A stretch of DNA of 12,189 nt from SZUA-265 sp966249405 (lineage in GTDB: Bacteria > Myxococcota_A > Polyangia > Polyangiales > Polyangiaceae): contig CBINDO010000252.1 in NCBI GenBank assembly GCA_966249405.1, forward strand, positions 1 through 12,189, in the 5' to 3' direction. The notes under the pieces were generated by a model, which did not search any database, was not told the origin of the DNA, and was given only the letters and a program-made list of their open reading frames with translations. Each line of letters begins with the position of its first letter. Positions within the stretch are counted from its first letter, which is position 1. Position numbers and translations under genes: made by a program. This document shows positions 1 to 7,923 of the stretch, piece by piece.

Positions 1-1
1 G

Positions 2-247
2 CGTGCGTGGAGTAGGGGACTCGAGCCCGATTTGGGCCCAGGCGCGTGCAGCGGAGCACAAGCGTGTCTGGAGTCGGGAGCGGGCTTCGGTCCTTGCGAC
101 TGCGGCGGCAATCCTGCGAGTACTCCGGACACGCCTTCGCCGACTGGTACCGACAACGGACCCCAGGCGTTGGTGACACCTCCACCCGGGGCCCCGACCC
201 CCACTGCGCCACCGGCGCCCATTGCGCCTGCGCCGAGCGCCCCCTGA
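2..247 (+). CDS. 3' end of a secreted Cys-motif, Pro-rich protein (5' partial)
   Basis: The frame is open to the left window edge and ends at TGA 245-247, so this is probably the C-terminal end of a longer protein. A TTG at 32 could start a 71-residue peptide, but nothing favours it. The visible part has a Cys/Gly motif (GACSGAQACLESG followed by GFGPCDCGG, about codons 14-37), then a tail of roughly 40 residues made almost wholly of Pro, Ala, Thr and Gly, ending APAPSAP. From memory, motifs of the form G-x-Q-x-C-x(n)-G-x-G-x-C-x-C recur in exported proteins and lipoproteins of myxobacteria; I infer an envelope or secreted location with possible disulfides. No enzymatic signature is visible. 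It ends 18 bases before the ABC-F gene. Function unknown. Confidence 0.55.
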   Translation, partial: RAWSRGLEPDLGPGACSGAQACLESGAGFGPCDCGGNPASTPDTPSPTGTDNGPQALVTPPPGAPTPTAPPAPIAPAPSAP

Positions 248-265
248 GACCGAGCAGTCACGAGC

Positions 266-2179
266 ATGTTGCAGATCCAAGGCCTCGCCAAACACTTCGG
301 TCCTCAAACGCTGTTCGAGGACGTGACCTTTCAGCTCAACAAGGGGTGCCGCTATGGGTTGGTCGGCGCCAATGGAGCTGGCAAATCGACGTTCCTCAAG
401 ATCTTGATCGGCGACGAGGCGCCCACCGATGGATCGGTCACGATCCCCAAGACGGCAACCGTTGGGGTGTTGCGACAAGACCGCTTCCTCGACGGCGAGG
501 TTTCCTCGCTCGAGCACGCGATGCGCGGCGACGAGGCGGCCTACGAGGCACTGAAAGAACTCGAACGCTTGGCAGCGAGTGACGAACCGGATCCGCACCG
601 GGTGACCGAGCTCGAGGAACGCGTCATGGCGCTCGATGGGTACACCCTGCGCTCGCGCGCAAGCTCGGTCTTGCTTGGCCTAGGGTTGCGAACGGCGTGG
701 CTCGAGAACCCGTTGAGCACACTCTCGGGTGGCTACCGATTGCGTGTTCTGCTCGCGCAGTTGCTGGTGGGTAAGCCCGACGTGCTGCTGCTCGACGAAC
801 CAACGAACCATCTCGACATCTTGTCGATCAGCTGGCTCGAGGGCTTCCTCAAGCAATACGAGGGGTGCGCTGTGATCATCTCTCACGACCACTTGTTCCT
901 GAACTCGGTCGTGACGCACATCTTGGACGCCGACTACCGAACCATCACGCCCTACGTGGGCAACTATGACCAGTTCGTCGCGCAGAAAGAGTTGATCCGA
1001 ACCCAGAAGGAAGCCGAGCAAGCGCGTGCCGAGAAGCTCATCGCCGAAAAGAAGGCGTTCGTAGAGCGTTTCAAAGCGAAGGCGACGAAGGCGCGCCAGG
1101 CGCAAAGTCGCGCTAAGCAAATCGAGAAGATCGAGGTGATCGAGGTGCCGCGCACGACTCGCCGTGCTCCCAATCTGCGCTTCGAGACAATCAGGCCGAG
1201 CGGGCGCGATGTGCTCAAGGTCGACAACGTGCACAAGGCGTACGGTGAGAACCGCGTACTCAACGGAGTGAGCCTCGAGGTCAAACGCGGCGACCGCTTG
1301 GCCGTCATCGGTGCGAATGGTCTCGGCAAGTCCACGTTACTCAAAATCCTGGTGGGCCAGCTCACCGCGGACGCGGGCAAGGTCGAGTGGGGCCACGAGA
1401 CGAAGGTGGGTTACTTCGCGCAAGATCACGCCGAGTTGCTCGACGACGTGCGTATGACTCCGCTCAACTTCGTTTGGAACGCCTGTCCAGAGGAGGGGAC
1501 TTCGTACGTCCGTGGCATGCTGGGCCGCGCGTTGTTCTCGGGGGACGAGGTCGAGAAGTCGGTCACTGCGTTGTCCGGTGGTGAATCGGCGAGGCTGATC
1601 TTCTGTCGCCTGATGGTGCAGAAGCCGAACGTGCTCGTGCTCGATGAGCCGACCAACCACCTCGACCTCGAATCGATCGAAGCCTTGATCGCGGCCTTGA
1701 ACAAGTACGACGGCACGGTGATCTTCGTGTCTCACGATCGCTGGTTTGTCTCACAGCTCGCGACGCGCGTCTTCGAGGTCCGTGCCGACGGGTTTACGGA
1801 CTACGCCGGGACTTACCAGGAGTTCCTTGGCCAAGGTGAGCACGACCACCTGGACCAAGAAAGCGTCGTTCTGAAGGCCAAGCAGGAGAAGAAGGCGTCC
1901 TCTGCTGCGGATCAAGCGTCGTGGGCGGACCGCAAAAAGCAGCAAAACCGCCTCAAGGCACTACCCAAGCGTCGCGACGAGCTATTGGAACAAATTGACG
2001 CTGCTGAAACCGCGATCCGCGGTATCGAAGCCCAGTTCTGTGAGCCGAATTTTTACACTACGCATGCAGCGGCCCAGATTGACGAGCTGAACCGCAAGAA
2101 GGCTACTTTGGCCGCCCAAGTCGAGGGCTGGACCAACGAATGGGAGGCGATCGAAGCTGAATTGGCTAGCGTGAGTTAG
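266..2179 (+). CDS. ABC-F family ATPase, YbiT-like, with C-terminal coiled coil
   Basis: This is a soluble tandem ATPase of the ABC-F type, 637 aa. These proteins act on the ribosomal E site or in antibiotic protection rather than in transport, and no membrane segment is present. Domain 1 has Walker A GANGAGKST (34-42), signature LSGGY (153-157), Walker B ending LLLDEPTNHLD (about 174-184) and an SHD H-loop (His207). A charged linker with the ABC-F tRNA-contact character spans about 236-310. Domain 2 has Walker A GANGLGKST (349-357), signature LSGGE (436-440), Walker B VLVLDEP (456-462) and SHD (His490). The arm and linker sequence resembles E. coli YbiT more than Uup or EttA. Residues about 530-637, a Lys/Glu/Ala-rich coiled coil, go beyond YbiT's length (about 530 aa) and recall Uup's C-terminal domain. 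The ATG at 266 directly precedes the first strand of the ABC fold; no strong ribosome site is seen. Substrate ribosome state unknown. Confidence 0.95.
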   Translation: MLQIQGLAKHFGPQTLFEDVTFQLNKGCRYGLVGANGAGKSTFLKILIGDEAPTDGSVTIPKTATVGVLRQDRFLDGEVSSLEHAMRGDEAAYEALKELERLAASDEPDPHRVTELEERVMALDGYTLRSRASSVLLGLGLRTAWLENPLSTLSGGYRLRVLLAQLLVGKPDVLLLDEPTNHLDILSISWLEGFLKQYEGCAVIISHDHLFLNSVVTHILDADYRTITPYVGNYDQFVAQKELIRTQKEAEQARAEKLIAEKKAFVERFKAKATKARQAQSRAKQIEKIEVIEVPRTTRRAPNLRFETIRPSGRDVLKVDNVHKAYGENRVLNGVSLEVKRGDRLAVIGANGLGKSTLLKILVGQLTADAGKVEWGHETKVGYFAQDHAELLDDVRMTPLNFVWNACPEEGTSYVRGMLGRALFSGDEVEKSVTALSGGESARLIFCRLMVQKPNVLVLDEPTNHLDLESIEALIAALNKYDGTVIFVSHDRWFVSQLATRVFEVRADGFTDYAGTYQEFLGQGEHDHLDQESVVLKAKQEKKASSAADQASWADRKKQQNRLKALPKRRDELLEQIDAAETAIRGIEAQFCEPNFYTTHAAAQIDELNRKKATLAAQVEGWTNEWEAIEAELASVS

Positions 2180-2247
2180 TTGGGAGCCAGCCCGACTCGC
2201 GACGGCAAGACGCGGGGCGCCACACGAGAAAGCAGCCGTCACCCCTA

Positions 2248-3294
2248 GTGGTGAACTCGCGGCGTGGCATACTCCCCAGGTTGCTCATCTCCTCCTCGCG
2301 TCGGTTTGTGGTTTTGGGTGTGGCGGTGTCGGTGCTCGGCATCGCTTGGGCTGTCGCGCAGCCCGGTGAAGAAGTAACCCTGCCAAGCGCGCCTGCGCTC
2401 GATATGCCCAAGCCCGTGGTCGAGCCCATCGAGCCAGCAGCGGCGCCTGCCGACGCCCCGGGAGCACGTCTCACCAACCCACCACGCATCGACGTCGTCC
2501 GACTGGACGATGGCGCGTTCGACCTCGCACTGCAAGACAAGCCCGAGCAGCTGGGAGCCGTCGCTGCGGGACGTCCAAACAGAGGCTTCCTGTACAACGG
2601 CGTGCCTTTGCAGGACGACGGCGTACGCTTCAGGCTCGAAGAGCCCGAGAATGCCTTCGGAACCGCGGAGACGATCGCTGGGCTGGTCGCCGCAGTGGAC
2701 GAGGTCCATCGGCTATTTCCAGCGACCAAACCGCTGTCGGTGGGACACATCAGCCGGGCTGGCGGCGGTTGGTTGCGTCCGCACAAGAGCCATCAAAACG
2801 GTCGCGACGTCGATCTCGGCTTCTACTACTCGGACGACTCGCGATGGTATCGCGCCGCCACTCCCGACAACCTCGACGTTGCCCGGACCTGGGCGTTGGT
2901 GAGCGCGATGGAGCGCTCCGCGGGGCTCGAATACGTGTTCGTCGATCGCAGCCTCCACGACACGTTGCGCCGACACGCCGAGGCCATCGGCGAGCCCGCC
3001 GCGTTCATCGAATACATGTTCGATGGTCCCATGCCCGAACGCGGACCCATCATCCGGCACGCGCGTGGTCACCTGACGCATCTCCACGTGCGTTTTGCTT
3101 CGCCGATCGCGGTCGAGAACGCCACCCGCGCGGCGCGTCGAGTCGGGAAGGCGGGGCGCAGCTCTGGGGAGCTAGTGCAGATGCTGCGGCACAAGCAAAA
3201 CGCACGCTCGGCCAAGGGCACCAAACATGCCCGCCTCGGGGCTCGCGGCAGTTACGCGAACCGGCGCGGACGCGCGCGTGTGAAGGCGCTGTAA
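2248..3294 (+). CDS. M74 penicillin-insensitive murein endopeptidase (MepA-like)
   Basis: A 348-aa exported zinc peptidase of the LAS/M74 group, predicted to cut D-Ala-to-meso-DAP cross-links in periplasmic peptidoglycan. An N-terminal Arg-rich start and hydrophobic segment (about 18-37, ending AVA-Q) form a signal peptide or anchor, followed by a Pro/Ala-rich linker to about 80. The catalytic region has the HxxGxxxD zinc motif (His182, Gly185, Asp189, in the context PHKSHQNGRDVDLGF) and a second metal/catalytic motif HLTHLH (275-280, His278 and His280). These match MepA's zinc ligands. MepA is about 274 aa; the extra length lies in the linker and in a very basic tail (about 297-348, rich in Arg, Lys and Gly). 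The start is GTG at 2248 or the adjacent GTG 2251, and TTG 2281 is a weaker option because it shortens the signal segment. It lies 68 bases after the ABC-F gene and 31 bases before menB, so co-transcription is possible. Confidence 0.88.
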   Translation: MVNSRRGILPRLLISSSRRFVVLGVAVSVLGIAWAVAQPGEEVTLPSAPALDMPKPVVEPIEPAAAPADAPGARLTNPPRIDVVRLDDGAFDLALQDKPEQLGAVAAGRPNRGFLYNGVPLQDDGVRFRLEEPENAFGTAETIAGLVAAVDEVHRLFPATKPLSVGHISRAGGGWLRPHKSHQNGRDVDLGFYYSDDSRWYRAATPDNLDVARTWALVSAMERSAGLEYVFVDRSLHDTLRRHAEAIGEPAAFIEYMFDGPMPERGPIIRHARGHLTHLHVRFASPIAVENATRAARRVGKAGRSSGELVQMLRHKQNARSAKGTKHARLGARGSYANRRGRARVKAL

Positions 3295-3325
3295 AACCAG
3301 GTCCCAAAGGTGTTAGACGCGACGC

Positions 3326-4216
<891 letters not shown>

Positions 4217-4246
4217 ACCGCCGCGGCTCGTCAGCACGAACTCGAC

Positions 4247-4265
4247 GGCGGGAGTCGAACCCGCC
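4247..4265. other. tRNA T-arm-like hairpin between convergent genes
   Basis: The bases form a perfect 6-bp GC stem (4247-4252 with 4260-4265) closing a 7-base loop. Read on the minus strand the loop and flanks are GGGTTCGACTCCC, an exact fit to the tRNA T-arm/B-box consensus. The flanking sequence does not complete a tRNA: no 7-bp acceptor pairing is found at the expected spacing, no CCA follows, and no D-arm consensus is seen. It sits between the stops of menB and serB, so it could be a tRNA relic, an integration scar, or simply a bidirectional terminator-like hairpin. There is no U-tract on either side. Confidence 0.5.
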
Positions 4266-4304
4266 ACCGATCACACTAGTTCGAACCGCCATTCAGCCGC
4301 CGTT

Positions 4305-5531
4305 TCAGCTGCAGTGAGACGCTGGCGACAGAGGCTCGATCTCGCGGTCGCGCACACCGATGAGGTACAGGATACCGTCGAGCCCCGCCGTCGAGATCTG
4401 TTGCTTTGCAGATTCGCGCACGCGGGGTTTCGCGTGGTAAGCGATACCGAGTCCAGCGATACCCAACATCGGAAGGTCGTTGGCGCCGTCACCTACCGCG
4501 ATGACTTGGTCGAGCACGATGTTCTCGCGTAACGCCAGCTCCTGCAGCAGCTGGGCCTTGCGGGCGCCGTTGACGATGGGACCAACTACGTTGCCCGTCA
4601 ACTTGCCGTCTTGGATCTCGAGCTCGTTGGCGTGCACGTAGTCGATGCCGAGTTTGCGTTGCAGGTAGTGCCCAAAGTACGTGAAGCCCCCGCTCAATAT
4701 CGCCGTCTTGTAGCCCAGGGCGCGCACCGTCCGGATCAGACGCTCCGCTCCGGGAGTGACTTGCAGGTTGTGGGCAATCGAGTCCATCACGTCCGTGCGC
4801 AAGCCCTTGAGCAACCCCAAGCGGCGACGGAGACTCTGATCGAAGTCGAGCTCGCCGTTCATCGCAGCTTCGGTGATCTTCGAAACCTCATCTACCACGC
4901 CGTAGGCTCGCGCCAACTCGTCGATGACCTCGGCTTGGATGAGCGTCGAGTCCATGTCGAAGGCGATCATCCGGCGGTTGCGCCGCCAGACGTTGTCCTC
5001 CTGAAACCCGATGTCGCACTGCAGCTCGTTGGCGATGGCCAGGAGTTCACGACGCATGGCGACGGGATCGGTCGGCGTGCCTCGGACGCTGAGCTCGATG
5101 CAGGCGTTGTTCTCCGAGCACGCGCTGGACAGTGAGACGCGTCCGCTCAAGCGCGTCACCACCGCGACGTTCAAGCCAAACGTGCGCGTGACGCGGCCCA
5201 AACGTTCCAAGTGGCTCGCTTGAATGCACGGCCCGAACAACGTGATGATGTGACGGCTCTCGCTGTGCCGAGCTACCCACGCTTCGTATTCCTCGTTGGG
5301 CACGGGCGAAGTACGCACGTCGAGACCCAACTCGCGGCCGGCTGCGGCCAACCCGGCGGAGACGTCGTCGGCGTCGTCGACCTCGACGAGAAATCCGAGG
5401 TTCAACGTGCGGTGGATGACGGCCTGCCCGATGTCGAGAATTCGCACCTTTCGCCCCGTCAGGGTTGCGGTGAGGCGCTCGATGATGCCTGGGTGGTCTT
5501 GGCCGGTAGCTTGAATCAGGAGAATGGTCAC
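4305..5531 (-). CDS. serB: Phosphoserine phosphatase with two ACT domains
   Basis: A HAD-superfamily enzyme for the last step of serine synthesis, hydrolysing O-phospho-L-serine in the cytosol. In a 408-aa reading it has ACT domain 1 (about 1-75, starting VTILLIQATGQDHPG), ACT domain 2 (about 93-175) and a HAD catalytic domain. The HAD motifs are DMDST (nucleophile Asp192, acid Asp194), SGG (Ser280-Gly282), Lys325 in ARKAQ and GDGAND (347-352). Length and layout match two-ACT SerB proteins such as mycobacterial SerB2 (about 409 aa), in which the ACT domains mediate assembly and serine feedback. I chose GTG 5531 as the start because it falls exactly at the first ACT strand. The frame stays open to an ATG at 5726, but those 65 extra codons are Arg/Pro-rich and look like noncoding high-GC frame. 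No clear Shine-Dalgarno supports either start. Convergent with menB, divergent from the next gene. Confidence 0.93.
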   Translation of the reverse strand: MTILLIQATGQDHPGIIERLTATLTGRKVRILDIGQAVIHRTLNLGFLVEVDDADDVSAGLAAAGRELGLDVRTSPVPNEEYEAWVARHSESRHIITLFGPCIQASHLERLGRVTRTFGLNVAVVTRLSGRVSLSSACSENNACIELSVRGTPTDPVAMRRELLAIANELQCDIGFQEDNVWRRNRRMIAFDMDSTLIQAEVIDELARAYGVVDEVSKITEAAMNGELDFDQSLRRRLGLLKGLRTDVMDSIAHNLQVTPGAERLIRTVRALGYKTAILSGGFTYFGHYLQRKLGIDYVHANELEIQDGKLTGNVVGPIVNGARKAQLLQELALRENIVLDQVIAVGDGANDLPMLGIAGLGIAYHAKPRVRESAKQQISTAGLDGILYLIGVRDREIEPLSPASHCS

Positions 5532-5751
5532 TGGGGTATCGTGGGCGGCTGTCGCGCTCGATTGCGCTGGCGCGCCGTATACCTGAAATTGTCGGCGTCC
5601 ACACCAAGCGCGGCGAGGCTCCCGATTGCCGAACCCTTCCAGGTAGTTACCTCGCACGGGTGGACGCGGCTGGCGCCGGCGAGGCTGCCGCGGCGACGCT
5701 CGGCGGCGCGAGGTGGTCGACACCATGCTCCAAATCGCCTAAGCCAAGGCC
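5532..5751. promoter_or_regulatory. Divergent intergenic region, serB / TonB-like gene
   Basis: These 220 bases lie between two divergent starts (serB GTG 5531 and GTG 5752) and so must contain both promoters if those starts are right. I looked for sigma70-type pairs and found none convincing in either direction. A TATACC at about 5578 lacks a properly spaced -35. The region is assigned by gene geometry only. Confidence 0.3.
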
Positions 5752-6888
5752 GTGCGGCGCAGCAACTACCGCCTCGTATTGCCCGAGGGACCGCTCCGTC
5801 GATTCCGCCTTCCGGAATCGTTCGGTGACGAGGTGCGGCCTACTGCGGAGGGCAGGCCGCTGCCGGTTTTCGCGGGGCTCGGTTGGCTGGGCGTTTGTTT
5901 TTGCTCGTGGGCGCTCGCGGCTGGCGCAGTGGACCCCACGCGGTTGCTCGATCGAACGTGGCAGCTGAACGCTGACCAGGCCGGCGACTCGATGTTGGCT
6001 GGGGTGTTGGCCGACGCCAACCGGGGTACGAACGCGCCGTCCGTGACTCCGGCGCGGCCGGCGGCGTTGGCCCCTAGGTTAGCACCCCCCAGCCCTGCGC
6101 CGGCCGCCGTGCCTCGCTCGGAGTTGCCCAAGGTGGTTTTCCCCGACGTGCAAGTGCATCGCGGCGGTTTTGGACTCGTCAGTCCGGCGCCATCGGAGGG
6201 TTCCGCCGCGGCGTCCGAGGTGACAGGAGCGACGCCGCGCTTCGCGGCGGCGCCACAGGAGCGCGTTACTGCGGCGGCCTCGCCTAGAGCTGGCGCCGAG
6301 CCGGCTCGGTCCGAGCTGGGGGACATGGTGAGGGATTTGGTCGCCGGTGCGTCTCACGGTCTACCGCGTCCGCGCGCGCCGCAGCCGGACCCGTTCGAAG
6401 CCGACTTCGCTACGAGTTCGTTACCTCGGCTCAGTGAACCGACCATCGACGAAGCGCCGGTCGCGCTCCGGCCAAGCGCGGCTCCTGGCGCCGACGACTC
6501 GAGTCGAGCGCCGCTCGACCAGACTCCGACGGACGCGACCGAGCGGCCGTCGGGTGAACACGCAAGTGTGTCGTGGAACGGCGGGTGCCAACGCGCCTTT
6601 GACGCCTCCGTCCAGCACATCGGGGACGGGCCGACGCAACCCGACGCGTCGGGAGCCGACTACACCCGCGCCCTGCAGCGACTGAACGTGGCTGCGTGCG
6701 CGCCCCGAGCCGGAACGCGCGTCGATATGTGCGTCACCGTCAACCAAGGGCGCGTCATCGGCGCCACCGTCACCACGACCCCTTCGACACCGGCTCTCGC
6801 GGAGTGTTTGCTGCGCAAGGTTCGAGCGCTGAAGTTGCCCGTCGGCGGCGGCACGGACCTGGTACGCACACACTACCAGGTCGACTGA
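5752..6888 (+). CDS. Membrane-anchored TonB/AgmX-like protein with Pro/Ala-rich spacer
   Basis: I do not recognise an exact family. The 378-aa protein has a basic N-terminus (about 1-37), one predicted membrane segment (about 38-60, containing Cys49 and Cys51), a long low-complexity spacer rich in Pro, Ala and Ser (about 95-270) and a compact C-terminal domain (about 275-378). The last part reads GTRVDMCVTVNQGRVIGATV (321-340), then ALAECLLRKVRALKLP. This strand-Gly-strand-helix pattern is the one seen in TonB C-terminal and myxobacterial AgmX/PglI C-terminal domains. Overall shape (short cytoplasmic end, one helix, periplasm-spanning spacer, C-terminal cap) fits an energy-transducer or envelope-spanning role, an inference. 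Cys279, Cys316, Cys327 and Cys352 could form two disulfides in the periplasm. The start is GTG 5752, with AAGG very close upstream; the true start could be further in. No ExbB/ExbD partner is nearby. Convergent with the metallophosphoesterase. Confidence 0.7.
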   Translation: MRRSNYRLVLPEGPLRRFRLPESFGDEVRPTAEGRPLPVFAGLGWLGVCFCSWALAAGAVDPTRLLDRTWQLNADQAGDSMLAGVLADANRGTNAPSVTPARPAALAPRLAPPSPAPAAVPRSELPKVVFPDVQVHRGGFGLVSPAPSEGSAAASEVTGATPRFAAAPQERVTAAASPRAGAEPARSELGDMVRDLVAGASHGLPRPRAPQPDPFEADFATSSLPRLSEPTIDEAPVALRPSAAPGADDSSRAPLDQTPTDATERPSGEHASVSWNGGCQRAFDASVQHIGDGPTQPDASGADYTRALQRLNVAACAPRAGTRVDMCVTVNQGRVIGATVTTTPSTPALAECLLRKVRALKLPVGGGTDLVRTHYQVD

Positions 6889-6989
6889 TTACTTACTTGC
6901 CCGTCGTGCCGAGTGCGAGCCGCGTCGAAACCCAGGCGTGCCGAGCACGATGGCGCGCCGTCGGCTGTTGGGCTTACCAGGTGGGGACG

Positions 6990-7727
6990 TCAGACGCCGA
7001 CGAACAAACGGTGGGCGAAGTTGCGGTCGAGCTTGGCCGCCAAGATCTTCGCGGCGGCGGCCTCGATGTTGTAGGCGACTCGGTGAAACTCGAACAGACG
7101 GGCGTCGGTGTCGAAGATCGTGTAACTCGCCCGGTTGTCGTAGTCGCGGGGTTGGCCCACCGAGCCATCACTGACGATGTATTTGTGGTCGGGTTCGAGC
7201 ACGAAGTCGATCGGCGGTAGTTCTTCGACGGAGTTCGCGGTGAGCCGGAACACCTTGCACAGGTGAGAGTGGCCGATCACCGTCAGGCTAGGCAACTCGT
7301 CGTACATGCCGAGACACTCTTGAGCTTGTTCGGGCGCGAAGATGTAGTCGAAGGCTTCCGCGCGAGCCGGTGTTCCGTGGCACAGCCCGAGGTCGAGTTC
7401 TTTGACGTCTACGCTGTACGGCAGACTTCGTAGCCACTCCAGGTTATCGTCGCTGAGCAACTTGGCGTGCGCATCCAAGGCGTGACGGGCGGCTTCGTAG
7501 TAGTAGTCGTAGTCCATCCGGCCAGCGACGGCGGCGTCGTGATTGCCGAGCACGCTCGCCGTGGTTACGGCGCGCACCAGGTTACAACACTCGTCCGGCG
7601 ACCCTCCGTAGCCGACCGTATCACCCAAGCAGTAATAGCGATCGATGGATGCCTGCTTGTAGCGCTCGAGGACCGCCGTGAGGGCCTCGTAGTTGCCGTG
7701 AACGTCGCTGAAGATACCTATGCGCAT
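6990..7727 (-). CDS. Metallophosphoesterase, YfcE/MJ0936-like
   Basis: A 245-aa single-domain calcineurin-like phosphoesterase, predicted cytosolic. All metal-binding motifs are present in order: SDVHGN (Asp8, His10), GDTVGYGGSP (Asp36), GNHD (Asn62, His63), CHGTP (His117) and GHSHL (His153, His155). The segment SDGSVGQPRD (186-195) is typical of the YfcE/MJ0936 subgroup, whose members hydrolyse phosphodiesters; the natural substrate is usually unknown and cannot be told here. The C-terminal helix (about 221-245) is also characteristic of the subgroup. I chose ATG 7727 because it directly opens the first beta strand (MRIGIFSDVH). The frame is open 109 codons further up but that part overlaps the divergent intergenic region and has no conserved character. 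It converges on the TonB-like gene across about 100 bases and is divergent from the polysaccharide genes. Confidence 0.92.
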   Translation of the reverse strand: MRIGIFSDVHGNYEALTAVLERYKQASIDRYYCLGDTVGYGGSPDECCNLVRAVTTASVLGNHDAAVAGRMDYDYYYEAARHALDAHAKLLSDDNLEWLRSLPYSVDVKELDLGLCHGTPARAEAFDYIFAPEQAQECLGMYDELPSLTVIGHSHLCKVFRLTANSVEELPPIDFVLEPDHKYIVSDGSVGQPRDYDNRASYTIFDTDARLFEFHRVAYNIEAAAAKILAAKLDRNFAHRLFVGV

Positions 7728-7923
7728 CCGAAGGCGGGAACTAAGCGGTCTGCCGGGCGCCAAGTCAAGGAAAAGCGCGCGAAGTTTGCGGTGTAAAGGC
7801 GGCAGCGTTGCCCCAAATGGGAAATGGGAGTCGTCGTTATCTGCGCGCTGCGGACGCGCCGTTCGCCGGGGGGTTTTGGGTCTGGCTTGGCCCCCGAGGT
7901 GCAACTGGGTTACGGTCGGGGCA
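7728..7923. promoter_or_regulatory. Divergent intergenic region, phosphoesterase / ligase
   Basis: These 196 bases separate the divergent starts at 7727 (minus) and 7924 (plus) and should hold the promoters of both. No well-spaced sigma70 pair is apparent. The only local structure I see is a tandem 7-base repeat at 7815-7828, listed separately. Confidence 0.3.
7815..7828. repeat. Tandem 7-bp repeat AAATGGG x2
   Basis: Two exact head-to-tail copies of AAATGGG, preceded by CCC so that CCCA and TGGG arms face each other. It is A-rich compared with its GC-rich surroundings and sits about 95 bases upstream of the ligase start. It could be an operator half-site pair or chance; nothing in the sequence decides. 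Confidence 0.4.

Noticed and set aside
46..582. 178-codon ORF overlapping the ABC-F start
   Set aside because: Out of frame with both the left-edge protein and the ABC-F gene, with Arg-rich shadow composition.
4220..4340. Complete tRNA or tmRNA on the minus strand
   Set aside because: Only the T-arm fits. At the spacing of a normal tRNA the 5' bases do not pair with the 3' flank, no CCA is encoded, and no D-arm is seen.
6937..6949. Hairpin CGTGC-CGA-GCACG between convergent genes as a terminator
   Set aside because: The stem is only 5 bp with a 3-base loop and no U-tract follows on either strand; too weak to call.
7720..7923. Upstream extension of the ligase frame
   Set aside because: The added residues are Arg/Gly-rich and not membrane-like, and would overlap the phosphoesterase start; ATG 7924 opens the first helix.
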